From Oxalobacteraceae bacterium (GTDB taxonomy: Bacteria; Pseudomonadota; Gammaproteobacteria; Burkholderiales; Burkholderiaceae_D): a stretch of 64,000 nucleotides of DNA. Position numbers and translations under genes: made by a program. The stretch's first letter is position 1, and each line of letters begins with the position of its first letter. The notes beneath the pieces were generated by a model that searched no databases, had not been told where the DNA came from, and saw only the letters and a list, made by a program, of their open reading frames with translations. This document shows positions 52,710-61,617 of the stretch, piece after piece. The stretch is from assembly GCA_947448025.1 (NCBI GenBank), contig CANFLV010000005.1, positions 62,001 to 126,000 of the forward strand, in the 5' to 3' direction.

Positions 52710-53759
52710 ATGCACAAGACCCTCATGCAAGGCATCATCGCCGCAGTCGCGATGGCAGCCGCTTCATTCGCCGCACAGGCCGCCGATGCGATACCCCTGC
52801 GCGTGGGCATCACCAGCGCCAGCAGCGATATCGCCTTCTACATCGCCGATAAAAAAGGCTACTTCAAGCAGGAAGGCCTGAGCGTCACCTTCACGCCGTT
52901 TGATTCAGCCGCAAAAATGGTCGCGCCGCTCGGTGCCGGTCATCTCGACGTCGGTGGCGGCTCGCCCTCGGCCGGTCTGTATAACGCTGTTGACCGCGGC
53001 ATCGACATCAAGATCGTCGCCGACAAGGGATCAACGCCGCCCGGCTATGGCTTCCAGCCGCTGTTGGTGCGTAAGGACCTCGTTGACAGCGGCCGCTTCA
53101 AGACGCTCAAGGATTTGAAGGGCATGAAAATCGCCGGCAGCGCGCCGGGCAGTGCTTCGACCTCAACGCTCAATGAAGCCTTGAAAACGGCGGGCCTGAA
53201 AACCAGCGATGTCGAGCGCGTCTTCATGGCCTTTCCGCAGCATGTGATGGCGCTGCAAAACAAGGCCGTCGATGCCGCCATGACGACCGAGCCATCGGCG
53301 ACCAAGGCCGTACAAAGTGGCGCCGCCGTGCGCGTGATGGGCGACGACATGATTTATCCGAACCACCAGCTGGCCGTGGTGCTGTATTCGGGCGCCTTCA
53401 TCAAGGCGAATCCGGATGCAGCCAAGCGCTTTATGCGCGCCTATCTGCGTGCAGCGCGCGACTACAACGATGGCCTCAAAGACGGCAAGATCGCCGGCCC
53501 GAACGCCAATGAAGTCCTGGCCATCCTGACGGAATACACGAACATCAAGGACCCGGCGATTTATCGCTCGATCTCGCCACAGGGAACTAACCCCGACGGC
53601 AAGGTGCACGAGCCTAGCCTGAAGAACGATCTGCAATTTTTTAAGGACGAGGGCCAGGTCACCGGCAAGGTCACTGTTGAGCAGGTGCTCGATACCTCGT
53701 TCGTGGAAGCGGCGCTAAAAGAGCTCGGTCCTTACAAAGCCAAGACAGTTAAAAAGTAA
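52710..53759 (+). CDS. ABC substrate-binding protein, NitT/TauT type, copy 1
   Basis: 349 residues. Signal peptide HKTLMQGIIAAVAMAAASFAAQA, then VGITSASSDIAFYIADKKGYF, FKQEGLSVTF, PLGAGHLDVGGGSPSAGLYNAV and IKIVADKGSTPPG: the NMT1/SsuA-like fold used by nitrate, sulfonate, taurine and aromatic-acid importers. AGGAGA before the ATG. First gene of the second import system, which has two receptors for one ATPase and permease. Confidence 0.85.
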   Translation: MHKTLMQGIIAAVAMAAASFAAQAADAIPLRVGITSASSDIAFYIADKKGYFKQEGLSVTFTPFDSAAKMVAPLGAGHLDVGGGSPSAGLYNAVDRGIDIKIVADKGSTPPGYGFQPLLVRKDLVDSGRFKTLKDLKGMKIAGSAPGSASTSTLNEALKTAGLKTSDVERVFMAFPQHVMALQNKAVDAAMTTEPSATKAVQSGAAVRVMGDDMIYPNHQLAVVLYSGAFIKANPDAAKRFMRAYLRAARDYNDGLKDGKIAGPNANEVLAILTEYTNIKDPAIYRSISPQGTNPDGKVHEPSLKNDLQFFKDEGQVTGKVTVEQVLDTSFVEAALKELGPYKAKTVKK

Positions 53760-53808
53760 AAGCCGCAGAAGACGGCCGATTATTCACAAACAGGGTGGAG
53801 ACAAGAGC

Positions 53809-54870
53809 ATGAAAACATTTAAGTCCGTACTGGCGCTCGCCGCCAGCCTGCTGTTCGTTAATGGCGCCGCACATGCTGCTGCACCCGTCGCAGTGCGCAT
53901 CGGCCTGGCCAATGCCAGCAGCGATGTCGGCTTCTTCATTGCCGATAAAAAGGGCTACTTCAAGCAGGAAGGCCTGGACGTCACTTTCTTCCCGTTCGAT
54001 TCCGGCGCGAAGATGGTCGCCCCACTAGGTAACGGCCAGCTCGAAGTCGGCGCCGGCTCGCCTTCAGCCGGTTTGTATAACGCCATTGCGCGCGGGATCG
54101 ACATCAAGATCGTCGCCGACAAAGGCTCAACGCCGCCCGGCTATGGCTATCAGCCGCTGCTGGTGCGCAAGGACTTAGTCGACAGCGGCCGCTACAAGAC
54201 GCTGAAAGATTTGAAGGGCATGAAGATCGCCGGCAGCGCCGTCGGCAGCGCGTCCACTTCCACGCTGAATGAAGCGCTGAAGACCGCTGGACTGAAGCCT
54301 GCCGACGTCGAACGCGTCTTCCTCGGCTTTCCGCAGCATGTGATCGCGCTGCAGAATAAAGCCGTCGATGCCGCCATGACCACTGAGCCGTCGGCGACCA
54401 AAGCCGTGCAAGCCGGTGTGGCTGTGCGCATCATGGGCGATGACGTGATTTATCCGAATCACCAGCTGGCCGTGGTGCTGTATTCAGGCGACTTCATCAA
54501 GAAAAATCCCGATGCCGCCAAGCGATTCATGCGCGCCTATTTGCGCGCCGTGCGTGACTATAACGATGGCCTCAAAGACGGCAAGATCGCCGGTCCGAAT
54601 GCCGATGAAGTCGTCGCCATCCTGACCGAATACACGGCCATCAAGGATGCCGCGTTGTATCGCACGATCAGTCCGCAAGGCTGCAATCCGGATGGCCATG
54701 TGCATGAAGCCAGCCTGAAGAACGACCTCCAGTATTACAAGGATGAAGGCCAGATCAAGGGCAATGTCACCGTCGATCAGGCGCTCGACAATTCCTTCGT
54801 CGAAGCGGCACTGAAAGACCTCGGTCTGTACAAGGCGAAAGCCGCGCCGAAAACCACAGTAAAGAAATAG
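53809..54870 (+). CDS. ABC substrate-binding protein, NitT/TauT type, copy 2
   Basis: 353 residues. Tandem duplicate of the preceding gene, alike from VGITSA/IGLANA to the C-terminus with only scattered changes. Signal peptide FKSVLALAASLLFVNGAAHA. The GNGQLEVGAGSPSAG motif differs from copy 1 at the ligand side, so the two may bind different compounds. TGGAGA precedes the ATG. Confidence 0.85.
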   Translation: MKTFKSVLALAASLLFVNGAAHAAAPVAVRIGLANASSDVGFFIADKKGYFKQEGLDVTFFPFDSGAKMVAPLGNGQLEVGAGSPSAGLYNAIARGIDIKIVADKGSTPPGYGYQPLLVRKDLVDSGRYKTLKDLKGMKIAGSAVGSASTSTLNEALKTAGLKPADVERVFLGFPQHVIALQNKAVDAAMTTEPSATKAVQAGVAVRIMGDDVIYPNHQLAVVLYSGDFIKKNPDAAKRFMRAYLRAVRDYNDGLKDGKIAGPNADEVVAILTEYTAIKDAALYRTISPQGCNPDGHVHEASLKNDLQYYKDEGQIKGNVTVDQALDNSFVEAALKDLGLYKAKAAPKTTVKK

Positions 54871-54877
54871 GAAGCAC

Positions 54878-55714
54878 ATGCAAACGTCCACACTCCAGAC
54901 GGCAGGCAGCCTCACTGAGGCGCCGGTAAAAATCCGTCTGCGTAACCTCACGAAGTCCTTCGATACGGCAGGCGGCACGGTCACGGCGCTCGACAATGTC
55001 TCGCTCGATATTCCGACCGGCTGCTTCTTCATGATCGTCGGTCCCAGTGGCTGCGGCAAGACCACGCTGCTGCGTATCCTGGCTGGTCTCGAGTCACCGA
55101 CTTCGGGCACGGTAGAAGTGACTGCGCCGGCTGCAGACCGGCCCGGTAATTCCATGGTGTTCCAGGGCGATTCCCTGTTCCCGTGGATGACCGTGTATGA
55201 GAATGCTGCCTATGGTTTGACACTGCGTAACCGGCCGAAAGCGGAAATTGACGAAGTCGTCGGCCATTACTTGAATCGCACTGGCCTGACGAAATTCGCC
55301 AACGCCTACCCGCACCAGCTCTCAGGCGGCATGCGCCAGCGCGTTTCGATCGCGCGCGCCTTCGCCAACGATCCTGACATTCTCTTGATGGATGAGCCGT
55401 TTTCAGCGCTGGACGAACAGAATAAATTACTGCTGCAAGAAGAACTGCTGCGCATCTGGGAAGAGACGCGCAAGACCGTGCTATTCATTACCCATAGCGT
55501 CGATGAAGCTGTCACGCTGGGCGACCGTATCATGGTCATGACGGCGCAGCCAGGTCAGGCGAAGCAAATTGTCGATGTACCCTTTGCGCGCCCGCGCGAT
55601 GTGCTGGAACTGCGTTCGCGTCCGGCTTACGGCGAGCTGGTGTATTCCATCTGGGGTCAACTGCGTGATGAGGTACAACGTGCCCGATCGCAGGATGAAA
55701 GGAGTGTCAAATAA
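54878..55714 (+). CDS. ABC ATP-binding protein, NitT/TauT type
   Basis: 278 residues. Walker [12 protein letters not shown] near residue 55, Q-loop [10 protein letters not shown], signature [14 protein letters not shown], Walker [14 protein letters not shown], switch [11 protein letters not shown]. Typical of SsuB/TauB/NrtD partners, without a regulatory domain. Its stop overlaps the permease start (TAATG). Together with 52710, 53809 and 55714 it forms a complete importer. Confidence 0.9.
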   Translation: MQTSTLQTAGSLTEAPVKIRLRNLTKSFDTAGGTVTALDNVSLDIPTGCFFMIVGPSGCGKTTLLRILAGLESPTSGTVEVTAPAADRPGNSMVFQGDSLFPWMTVYENAAYGLTLRNRPKAEIDEVVGHYLNRTGLTKFANAYPHQLSGGMRQRVSIARAFANDPDILLMDEPFSALDEQNKLLLQEELLRIWEETRKTVLFITHSVDEAVTLGDRIMVMTAQPGQAKQIVDVPFARPRDVLELRSRPAYGELVYSIWGQLRDEVQRARSQDERSVK

Positions 55715-56529
55715 TGAGCAGCTTGCCAGTGAGTCATCCCAAGGTTTTACGCAGCAAGAGTAAAGGCATGAGCGCCAATAACCGCGACCGCCTGATCAGT
55801 CTCGCTTCACCCATCATGCTGCTGGTGCTATGGGAAGTGCTGGTGCGCGTGAGCATACTGGACGCGCGCTTCTTCCCGGCGCCGTCAAAGATTTTCGAAA
55901 CCTTCGTTGTGCTGGTGCGCGATGGCAGCCTCTGGGCCAATACCTGGGCCAGCCTGCAGCGCCTGTTCTGGGGTTTTCTGCTCGGCGCGATTCCGGCCCT
56001 CATCCTCGGTATCGCGATGGGCTTGAACCGCTCGCTACGTGCCATCGTTGATCCATTGATCTCGACGACATATCCGATTCCGAAAAGCGCGATCTTCCCG
56101 CTGATTCTGCTGATCTTTGGCCTCGGCGAAGCTTCGAAAATCGTCATGGTCGCCATCGGCGTGTTCTATCCGGTGCTGATTAATTCAGTCACGGGCGTAC
56201 TTGAAATTAACAAGATCTACCTCGACGTCGGCCGTAATTTCAAGGCGAGCCGCTGGCAGACCTTCCGCACGATTGCATTTCCTGGCGCTGTGCCGCATAT
56301 TATGAGTGGCGTGAAACTTGGCATCGGCATGGGCTTGATCCTGATCGCGATCGCGGAAATGATCGGCGCCAAGAGTGGCCTTGGCTTCATGATCTGGAAT
56401 GCCTGGGAAATCCTCTCGGTGGAGACCATGTACGTCGGCTTGATCGTCATCGCCTTGCTCGGTTTCGTGTTTTCGATGGTGTTGAATGAAGTCGAGCGCG
56501 AGATCGTACCCTGGAAGAAGTCACGCTAA
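55714..56529 (+). CDS. ABC permease, NitT/TauT type
   Basis: 271 residues, about six membrane segments, BPD-type permease with EAA region VGRNFKASRWQTFRTIAFPGAVPHI. AAGGAG lies in the preceding gene and its ATG overlaps the stop of the ATPase. The RFFPAPSKIFETFV and PIPKSAIFPLILLIFG strings are typical for the SsuC/TauC group. Works as a dimer with the ATPase at 54878. Confidence 0.88.
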   Translation: MSSLPVSHPKVLRSKSKGMSANNRDRLISLASPIMLLVLWEVLVRVSILDARFFPAPSKIFETFVVLVRDGSLWANTWASLQRLFWGFLLGAIPALILGIAMGLNRSLRAIVDPLISTTYPIPKSAIFPLILLIFGLGEASKIVMVAIGVFYPVLINSVTGVLEINKIYLDVGRNFKASRWQTFRTIAFPGAVPHIMSGVKLGIGMGLILIAIAEMIGAKSGLGFMIWNAWEILSVETMYVGLIVIALLGFVFSMVLNEVEREIVPWKKSR

Positions 56530-56566
56530 AAACAATACGATAAAACTTATAAAAATTGGAGACATC

Positions 56567-57361
56567 ATGAGCAAAATGAATCGCCGTGGCATGCTGCAAA
56601 GCGCCGGCCTGATGGCCGCTGGCGCGCTCGCGGGCTGCGCCTTGCCGGGCGTGGCAGACAATCGCGTCAAGACACCGTTTGTCGTCGCGCAAACGACCGT
56701 GCCTATCGTCGGCAGCGACCAGCAATGGCCAGTGCGTCGCATCTACTGCATCGGCCGCAATTACGCCGCCCATGCGCGTGAAATGGGCTCGGACCCAACG
56801 CGCGAACCGCCATTCTTTTTCCAGAAGCCGACGGATGCGATCCAGTTCGTGACACCTGGTCAGACTGCGGACCATACCTACCCGCCGCTGACGAAAAATT
56901 ATCACTACGAGATCGAACTCGTCGCTGCCATCAACAAGGGTGGCCGTAATATTCCGAAAGAAAAAGCGCTAGAGCACGTCTACGGATATGCGATCGGTCT
57001 GGACATGACGCGCCGCGATTTGCAGCGTGCGATGGGCGAGGAAAAGAAGCCATGGGAAATCGGCAAGAGCTTCGACCAGTCGGCACCGATCGGTCCTATC
57101 CATCCTGTGGCGCAGATCGGCCATTTCGAAAAGGGTGCGATCTGGCTCAAGGTCAATGGCGTGGTCAAACAGACAGCGAACCTGAACCAGATGATCTGGT
57201 CCGTCGCCGAGCAGATCGCCAAGCTCTCGGAAGCGTTTGAATTGATGCCGGGCGATTTGATCTATTCGGGCACGCCTGAAAATGTCGGCCCGGTTGTACG
57301 CGGTGACGTCATGGAAGGCCATATCGATGGCCTGCCGCACCTGTCGGTAAAAGTCGTATGA
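56567..57361 (+). CDS. FAH-family hydrolase with export signal and lipobox
   Basis: 264 residues of the fumarylacetoacetate hydrolase fold: RIYCIGRNYAAHAREMG, FFFQKPTDAIQF, HYEIELVAAI (metal Glu pair), GYAIGLDMTRRDLQ, and SGTPENVGPV near the end. Members hydrolyse or decarboxylate 2,4-dioxo acids such as fumarylpyruvate. Unusually, a twin-arginine-like N-terminus (MNRRGMLQ) runs into a hydrophobic stretch with a lipobox LAGC, suggesting a Tat-exported lipoprotein. Such enzymes are normally cytoplasmic. TGGAGA before ATG; overlaps the next gene by ATGA. Confidence 0.8.
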   Translation: MSKMNRRGMLQSAGLMAAGALAGCALPGVADNRVKTPFVVAQTTVPIVGSDQQWPVRRIYCIGRNYAAHAREMGSDPTREPPFFFQKPTDAIQFVTPGQTADHTYPPLTKNYHYEIELVAAINKGGRNIPKEKALEHVYGYAIGLDMTRRDLQRAMGEEKKPWEIGKSFDQSAPIGPIHPVAQIGHFEKGAIWLKVNGVVKQTANLNQMIWSVAEQIAKLSEAFELMPGDLIYSGTPENVGPVVRGDVMEGHIDGLPHLSVKVV

Positions 57362-58110
57362 AGCCAGCCCAACATGCAGCCATCGCGCTCGGCTTGTTGG
57401 GCATGATCTCGGTCGCATCCGCCGCCGAGATCACCGTGCTCAGCGCCGCCGCCGTGCAGGCGCCGATCACGGAAGTGGCCGAACAATTCGAGCGCAGCAC
57501 AGGGCATCATGTGCGCTTCGAATTTTCGACGGCGGGTGGTGTCGATGGTAAGGTCAAGGCGGGTGCGCATCCGGATATCGTCATCAATGCGCGCGAGCGT
57601 CTGGATGCGCTGGCGGCGGCGAAATTGGTTGATGCTGCACCGGCGCGCAATCTTGGCATGGTGCAGATCGGTATCGCCGTGCGCAAGGGTGGGGTGCGTC
57701 CTGATGTGAGTAGCGTTGCTGGCCTCAAGGCTTCCTTGCAAAAAGCGCAGACGGTCGCTTACGGCGATCCGCAAAAGGGCGCCACGACCGGGATTCATTT
57801 TGCGAAGATGATCGACAAAATGGGCTTGACCGAGGACTTGAAGGGCAAATCACTGCTGGCCGCAAATGGCCTCGAAGTCATGCGCTTAGTCGCCAAAGGT
57901 GACGCTGAACTTGGCGTCACCCAGATCAGTGAAATCATGCATATTCAGGGCGACACACTGGTCGGCCCTTTGCCTGAAGAGCTGCAATTGACGTCGACCT
58001 ATAGCGCGGCCTTTGGCAGCGAAGCGGCCAGTCCTGCCGCACGTCAGTTTGTTGAACTCTTGCTCAGTCCAGCCGGACGCGAGCAATTCAAGCACGCCGG
58101 CTTTCAGTAA
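57358..58110 (+). CDS. ModA-like molybdate-type substrate-binding protein
   Basis: 250 residues. Signal peptide ending SVASAA, then ITVLSAAAVQAPITEVAEQFERSTG and AGAHPDIVINARERLD, the pattern of ModA-type oxyanion receptors. The ModA ligand Ser/Tyr set is only partly recognisable and the protein belongs to a large group of ModA-like receptors whose ligands are unknown. No ModB/C is near. It overlaps the FAH gene by four bases and may share the preceding permease. Molybdate would suit the IorAB-type enzyme downstream, but this is inference. Confidence 0.75.
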   Translation: MKPAQHAAIALGLLGMISVASAAEITVLSAAAVQAPITEVAEQFERSTGHHVRFEFSTAGGVDGKVKAGAHPDIVINARERLDALAAAKLVDAAPARNLGMVQIGIAVRKGGVRPDVSSVAGLKASLQKAQTVAYGDPQKGATTGIHFAKMIDKMGLTEDLKGKSLLAANGLEVMRLVAKGDAELGVTQISEIMHIQGDTLVGPLPEELQLTSTYSAAFGSEAASPAARQFVELLLSPAGREQFKHAGFQ

Positions 58111-58116
58111 AACGCT

Positions 58117-58599
58117 TTATCCAGGCAGCGCAGCATCGTTCGTACTCTGCTCGGCTTCCGTATTCAGGATGCCGCGCTTGAGTACGATCGGTGTGCCCCC
58201 CATGCGCTGCCTGACCATCCATTGCGCCAAAGGCGCGTCCATGTAATCCGCATGACCGGGAAACCAGTCGACCAAGGCGTCGACCAGACCGCGCGCATTC
58301 GCTACTGCCACGCCTGCAGCAAGCTGCGCCTGCACTTCATGTACGGACTTCAGCACTGCATTGTGTTCATCCACATGGCAGGCCATGGCCGGAAAGGTCG
58401 TCGCCGCCATCCATGCACGTTCCTGTTCAAAATGCGTTTCTGCATGCACCCTGAAGGCTTCCAGACGCTGCGCAAAGGCAGCGTTGTCAGCGCCCATCAG
58501 CGCGTCGACGACCTCGACGAATTCACGATGCGTATTGTCCATCGGCGTATAGCCGAGCAGGTAAGCGTCAGTCCAGGGAAAGGCGGCAGTCGATGACAT
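58117..58599 (-). CDS. Bacteriohemerythrin-like protein
   Basis: 160 residues (seven more if the upstream ATG at 58620 is used). The di-iron ligand pattern of hemerythrins is present: HREFVE, HAETHFEQE, HVDEHN and HADYMD. It binds O2 reversibly or senses it. It is convergent with the ModA-like gene and is not obviously part of the catabolic regulon, although an oxygen-storage role beside oxygenases is conceivable. Confidence 0.8.
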   Translation of the reverse strand: MSSTAAFPWTDAYLLGYTPMDNTHREFVEVVDALMGADNAAFAQRLEAFRVHAETHFEQERAWMAATTFPAMACHVDEHNAVLKSVHEVQAQLAAGVAVANARGLVDALVDWFPGHADYMDAPLAQWMVRQRMGGTPIVLKRGILNTEAEQSTNDAALPG

Positions 58600-58676
58600 G
58601 GTTCTAACTTTCGTGTGCATTTACGGGTGATCAGATAGCTTGAGCATAGCGCAAAATTCGCAGTGCCGCGAGTTTG

Positions 58677-58731
58677 GTTCTGTTATGAGGAACGGCGTTT
58701 CAAAATATTTCGCGAAACGCAAAAGTATGAT
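58677..58731 (+). promoter_or_regulatory. IclR-type operator and promoter for iorAB
   Basis: GTTCT-N7-GGAAC-N3-GTTTC (58677-58701), reverse orientation, followed 25 bases later by TATGAT (58726-58731) with no recognisable -35, as expected for an activator-dependent promoter. Confidence 0.6.
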
Positions 58732-58784
58732 TAGATAGGGGACAGATTCGGTGATCCATAAAAAAACCAGAACAAGGAAGAGAC

Positions 58785-59249
58785 ATGGCAAAAATTAAAT
58801 TCACTGTCGACGGCAAACCTGTCGCCATCGACGCCAGCCCGGACATGCCGCTGCTGTATGCACTGCGCGATGACCTGAAACTGAAGAACCCGAAATTCGG
58901 CTGCGGCCTCGGCCAGTGCGGCGCCTGCACCGTGCATCTGAATGGCGAGCCAGTGCGCTCCTGCCTGCTGCCGGTCTCGATCGCGCAAGGCCAGAAGGTC
59001 AAGACGATCGCCGGCCTTGGTACCCCGGAAAAGCCGCATCCGCTACAAGTCGCTTTTGTTGAGGAACAGGTACCGCAATGCGGCTACTGCATCAATGGCT
59101 GGATGATGACGGCCGCGGCCTTCCTCGACAAGAATCCGAAAGCCGACGATGCCCAGGTGCGCGAAGCCCTGACCGGACTGAAATGCCGCTGCGGCACGCA
59201 CGTCTCTATCCTGCGTGCGATCAAGCGCGCGCAAACAAAGATGGCTTAA
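58785..59249 (+). CDS. iorA: Isoquinoline 1-oxidoreductase-type small (2Fe-2S) subunit
   Basis: 154 residues. Two 2Fe-2S sites: plant-type Cys40, 45, 48, 60 (CGLGQCGACTV) and the alpha-helical site Cys99, 102, 134, 136 (QCGYCINGW, KCRCGTH). This is the electron-transfer subunit of xanthine-oxidase-family molybdenum hydroxylases that lack an FAD subunit, as IorA. The electron acceptor is then a cytochrome or HiPIP-like protein. The operator at 58677 puts it in the regulon. No signal peptide; it would be carried out by the partner with its Tat signal. Confidence 0.82.
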   Translation: MAKIKFTVDGKPVAIDASPDMPLLYALRDDLKLKNPKFGCGLGQCGACTVHLNGEPVRSCLLPVSIAQGQKVKTIAGLGTPEKPHPLQVAFVEEQVPQCGYCINGWMMTAAAFLDKNPKADDAQVREALTGLKCRCGTHVSILRAIKRAQTKMA

Positions 59250-59259
59250 GGGGACGGAC

Positions 59260-61542
59260 ATGAGCGAACAAAACACACCATCCATGCAGCGTCGCCAGTT
59301 CCTGCGCGGCTCCGGCGCACTGGTCGTCTGCGCGACTGCACCCTGGACGATTGATGCGGCCAGCGCACAAACAAAATCCAGCAGCGCCAAACCGCCGCTG
59401 CAGCCGGAAGAACTCGATTCATGGGTCGCCATCCTGCCTGACGGGCACGTCAATGCCTACTTCGGCAAGGTCGATCTCGGCCAAGGTCTGGAAGTGGCGA
59501 TCGGTCAGATCGTCGCAGAAGAACTCGATGTGGCATTCGCCAAGGTGCGCATTTTCATGGGTGACACGAACACCTCGCTGAACCAGGGCGGCGCCTCCAG
59601 CGCGCTCGGCGTTCAGGCTGGCGCCAAGCCGCTGCGCAATGCCGCCGCCGAAGCGCGCCGTCTGCTCATCGACATGGCAGCGCAACAGCTGGCGGTCGCG
59701 CCCTCGCGCCTGTCGGTCAATGATGGCGTGATTGCCTCGCTCGATGATCCGGCCAAAAAAGTCAGTTACGCCGATCTGATCGGCGGCAAATACTTCAACG
59801 CCAAGGTCGAATGGAACAAGCAGACCGGAAACCAGATGAATGTGCAGGGCAAGGCCAAGCCGAAGTCGCCTGTGGATTACAAGGTCGTGGGCCAGTCCTT
59901 TCCGCGCAATGATGTGGCGGGTAAGGTCTTCGGCTTTGGCGACTTCATCACGGAAATTTCAGTGCCGGGCATGCTGCATGGTCGCGTGATCCGCACGCCC
60001 TATGCCGGCAGTGTCGCCGAGAAGGTCGACCTCGCGTCAATACGCGGCGTCAAGGGCGCGCGCGTGGTGCATGAAAAGAATTTCCTCGCGGTCGTTGCCG
60101 AGCGTGAATGGGACGCCGTGCGCGCCGCGCAAATGCTCAAGGTTGAATGGAGCGCGCCGCAAAAGCTCTTCACCGGCCATGACAAGGTGCACGATCATCT
60201 GCGCGCAGCAAAAAGTACCAAACGTGATGATTCGGAAAAGAATGGCGACGTCGAAGTCGGCTTCAGCAAGGCCGTGCGCATCATCGAGGCCGAATACGAA
60301 TGGCCTTTCCAGTCACATGCGAGCATGGGCCCGGCCTGTGCCGTGGCCGATGTGAAGAAGGACCAGGTCCGGCTCTGGACGGGTACGCAAAAGCCGCACT
60401 ATGCGCGTGATGGCGTGGCCGCCTTGCTCGATGTGCCAGTGGCGCAGGTACAAGCGATCTGGATCGTCGGGCCTGGTTCCTACGGTCGCAATGATGCCGG
60501 CGATGCTGCGCTGGACGCGGCGATGTTATCCAAGCTGACCGGCAAGCCGGTACGTGTACAAGGCATGCGTCGTGACGGTACCGCCTGGGACCCGAAGGCG
60601 CCAGCCTCCGTGCATCGCGCGCGCGCCGGTCTCGATGCAAACGGCAAAGTGATTGCTTACGCATTCAATTCCAAGGCATTTTCGCGCGCCGTCATCGAGA
60701 GTAATGAGTCTGATCCGCGCGACAGCCTCGTGGGTATGGAGCTCGGTATGCCGATCAAGGTCGGTGCAGGTTTTGGTACCCCGTCCGAGAATTATGGCTT
60801 TGCCAACAAGATGCTCGCCTGGGATGTCGTCGCGCCAATGTTGGAACGTGCCTCGCCTTTGCGTACCTCGCATTTACGCGATCCGGTAGGCTTGCAGATC
60901 CAGTTCGCCAGTGAACAATTTATCGATGAAGTCGCCGCAGCGACGAACACCGATCCGGTCGCTTTCCGACTGCAGTATGTGACGGCAGCGCGTGACAAGG
61001 CGGTCATCAAGGCCGCCGCAGACAAGTCTGGCTGGCTGCCGGCCGTCGCGCCACGGCGTGAAAGCACGGGCGACATACTCAAGGGTCGTGGTATCGCCTA
61101 TGCGACGCGTGGTGGCAGCATTCTCGCCATCGTTGCCGAGATCGAAGTCAATCGCGTCACCGGGCGTATCTGGGGCCGTAAATTCACGGTCGCGCATGAC
61201 TGCGGCCTCGTCATCAATCCGGATGGCCTGCGCCATGTGATCGAGGGCGCGCTGGTACAGGCGCTGTCGCGCTCGCTGTTCGAGGAAGTGCGCTTCGACG
61301 AGAATATGGTCACGAGTGTTGACTGGGCCAGCTATCCTATCCTCGACATGCGTGATGCACCGGAGACGATCGATGTGGTGCTGATCAATCATCCGGAACT
61401 GGCGCCGACCGGTGCCGGTGAGGCGACCTGCCGCCTCGTGCCGGCGGCGGTCGCGAATGCCTTCTTCGATGCCACCGGCGTGCGGCTGCGTCGTGCACCG
61501 ATGACGCCGGAGCGGGTCAAGGCGGCACTGGCACGGGCTTGA
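59260..61542 (+). CDS. iorB: Isoquinoline 1-oxidoreductase-type large molybdenum subunit
   Basis: 760 residues. A twin-arginine signal MQRRQFLRGSG leads to an Ala-rich hydrophobic region and AQT, so the complex is likely exported folded. Molybdopterin domains follow with KVDLGQGLEVAIGQ, GGASSALGVQ, an aldehyde-oxidase segment and near the C-terminus PTGAGEATCRLVPAAVANAF, which holds the catalytic Glu of the family (GAGE). Hydroxylates an N-heterocycle or oxidises an aldehyde with water as oxygen source. ATG 59260 has GGGGA upstream. Confidence 0.83.
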   Translation: MSEQNTPSMQRRQFLRGSGALVVCATAPWTIDAASAQTKSSSAKPPLQPEELDSWVAILPDGHVNAYFGKVDLGQGLEVAIGQIVAEELDVAFAKVRIFMGDTNTSLNQGGASSALGVQAGAKPLRNAAAEARRLLIDMAAQQLAVAPSRLSVNDGVIASLDDPAKKVSYADLIGGKYFNAKVEWNKQTGNQMNVQGKAKPKSPVDYKVVGQSFPRNDVAGKVFGFGDFITEISVPGMLHGRVIRTPYAGSVAEKVDLASIRGVKGARVVHEKNFLAVVAEREWDAVRAAQMLKVEWSAPQKLFTGHDKVHDHLRAAKSTKRDDSEKNGDVEVGFSKAVRIIEAEYEWPFQSHASMGPACAVADVKKDQVRLWTGTQKPHYARDGVAALLDVPVAQVQAIWIVGPGSYGRNDAGDAALDAAMLSKLTGKPVRVQGMRRDGTAWDPKAPASVHRARAGLDANGKVIAYAFNSKAFSRAVIESNESDPRDSLVGMELGMPIKVGAGFGTPSENYGFANKMLAWDVVAPMLERASPLRTSHLRDPVGLQIQFASEQFIDEVAAATNTDPVAFRLQYVTAARDKAVIKAAADKSGWLPAVAPRRESTGDILKGRGIAYATRGGSILAIVAEIEVNRVTGRIWGRKFTVAHDCGLVINPDGLRHVIEGALVQALSRSLFEEVRFDENMVTSVDWASYPILDMRDAPETIDVVLINHPELAPTGAGEATCRLVPAAVANAFFDATGVRLRRAPMTPERVKAALARA

Positions 61543-61589
61543 AGGTAAGTACCGGCGGCAGCTGCGCGAACATTGTCAGACGTGCAGCT

Positions 61590-61615
61590 GCCGGAATTTT
61601 CAGTTCCGGCTTTTT
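61590..61615 (+). terminator. Rho-independent terminator after iorB
   Basis: A perfect 7-bp stem GCCGGAA/TTCCGGC with a 7-base loop is followed directly by five T. Confidence 0.8.
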
Positions 61616-61617
61616 AA

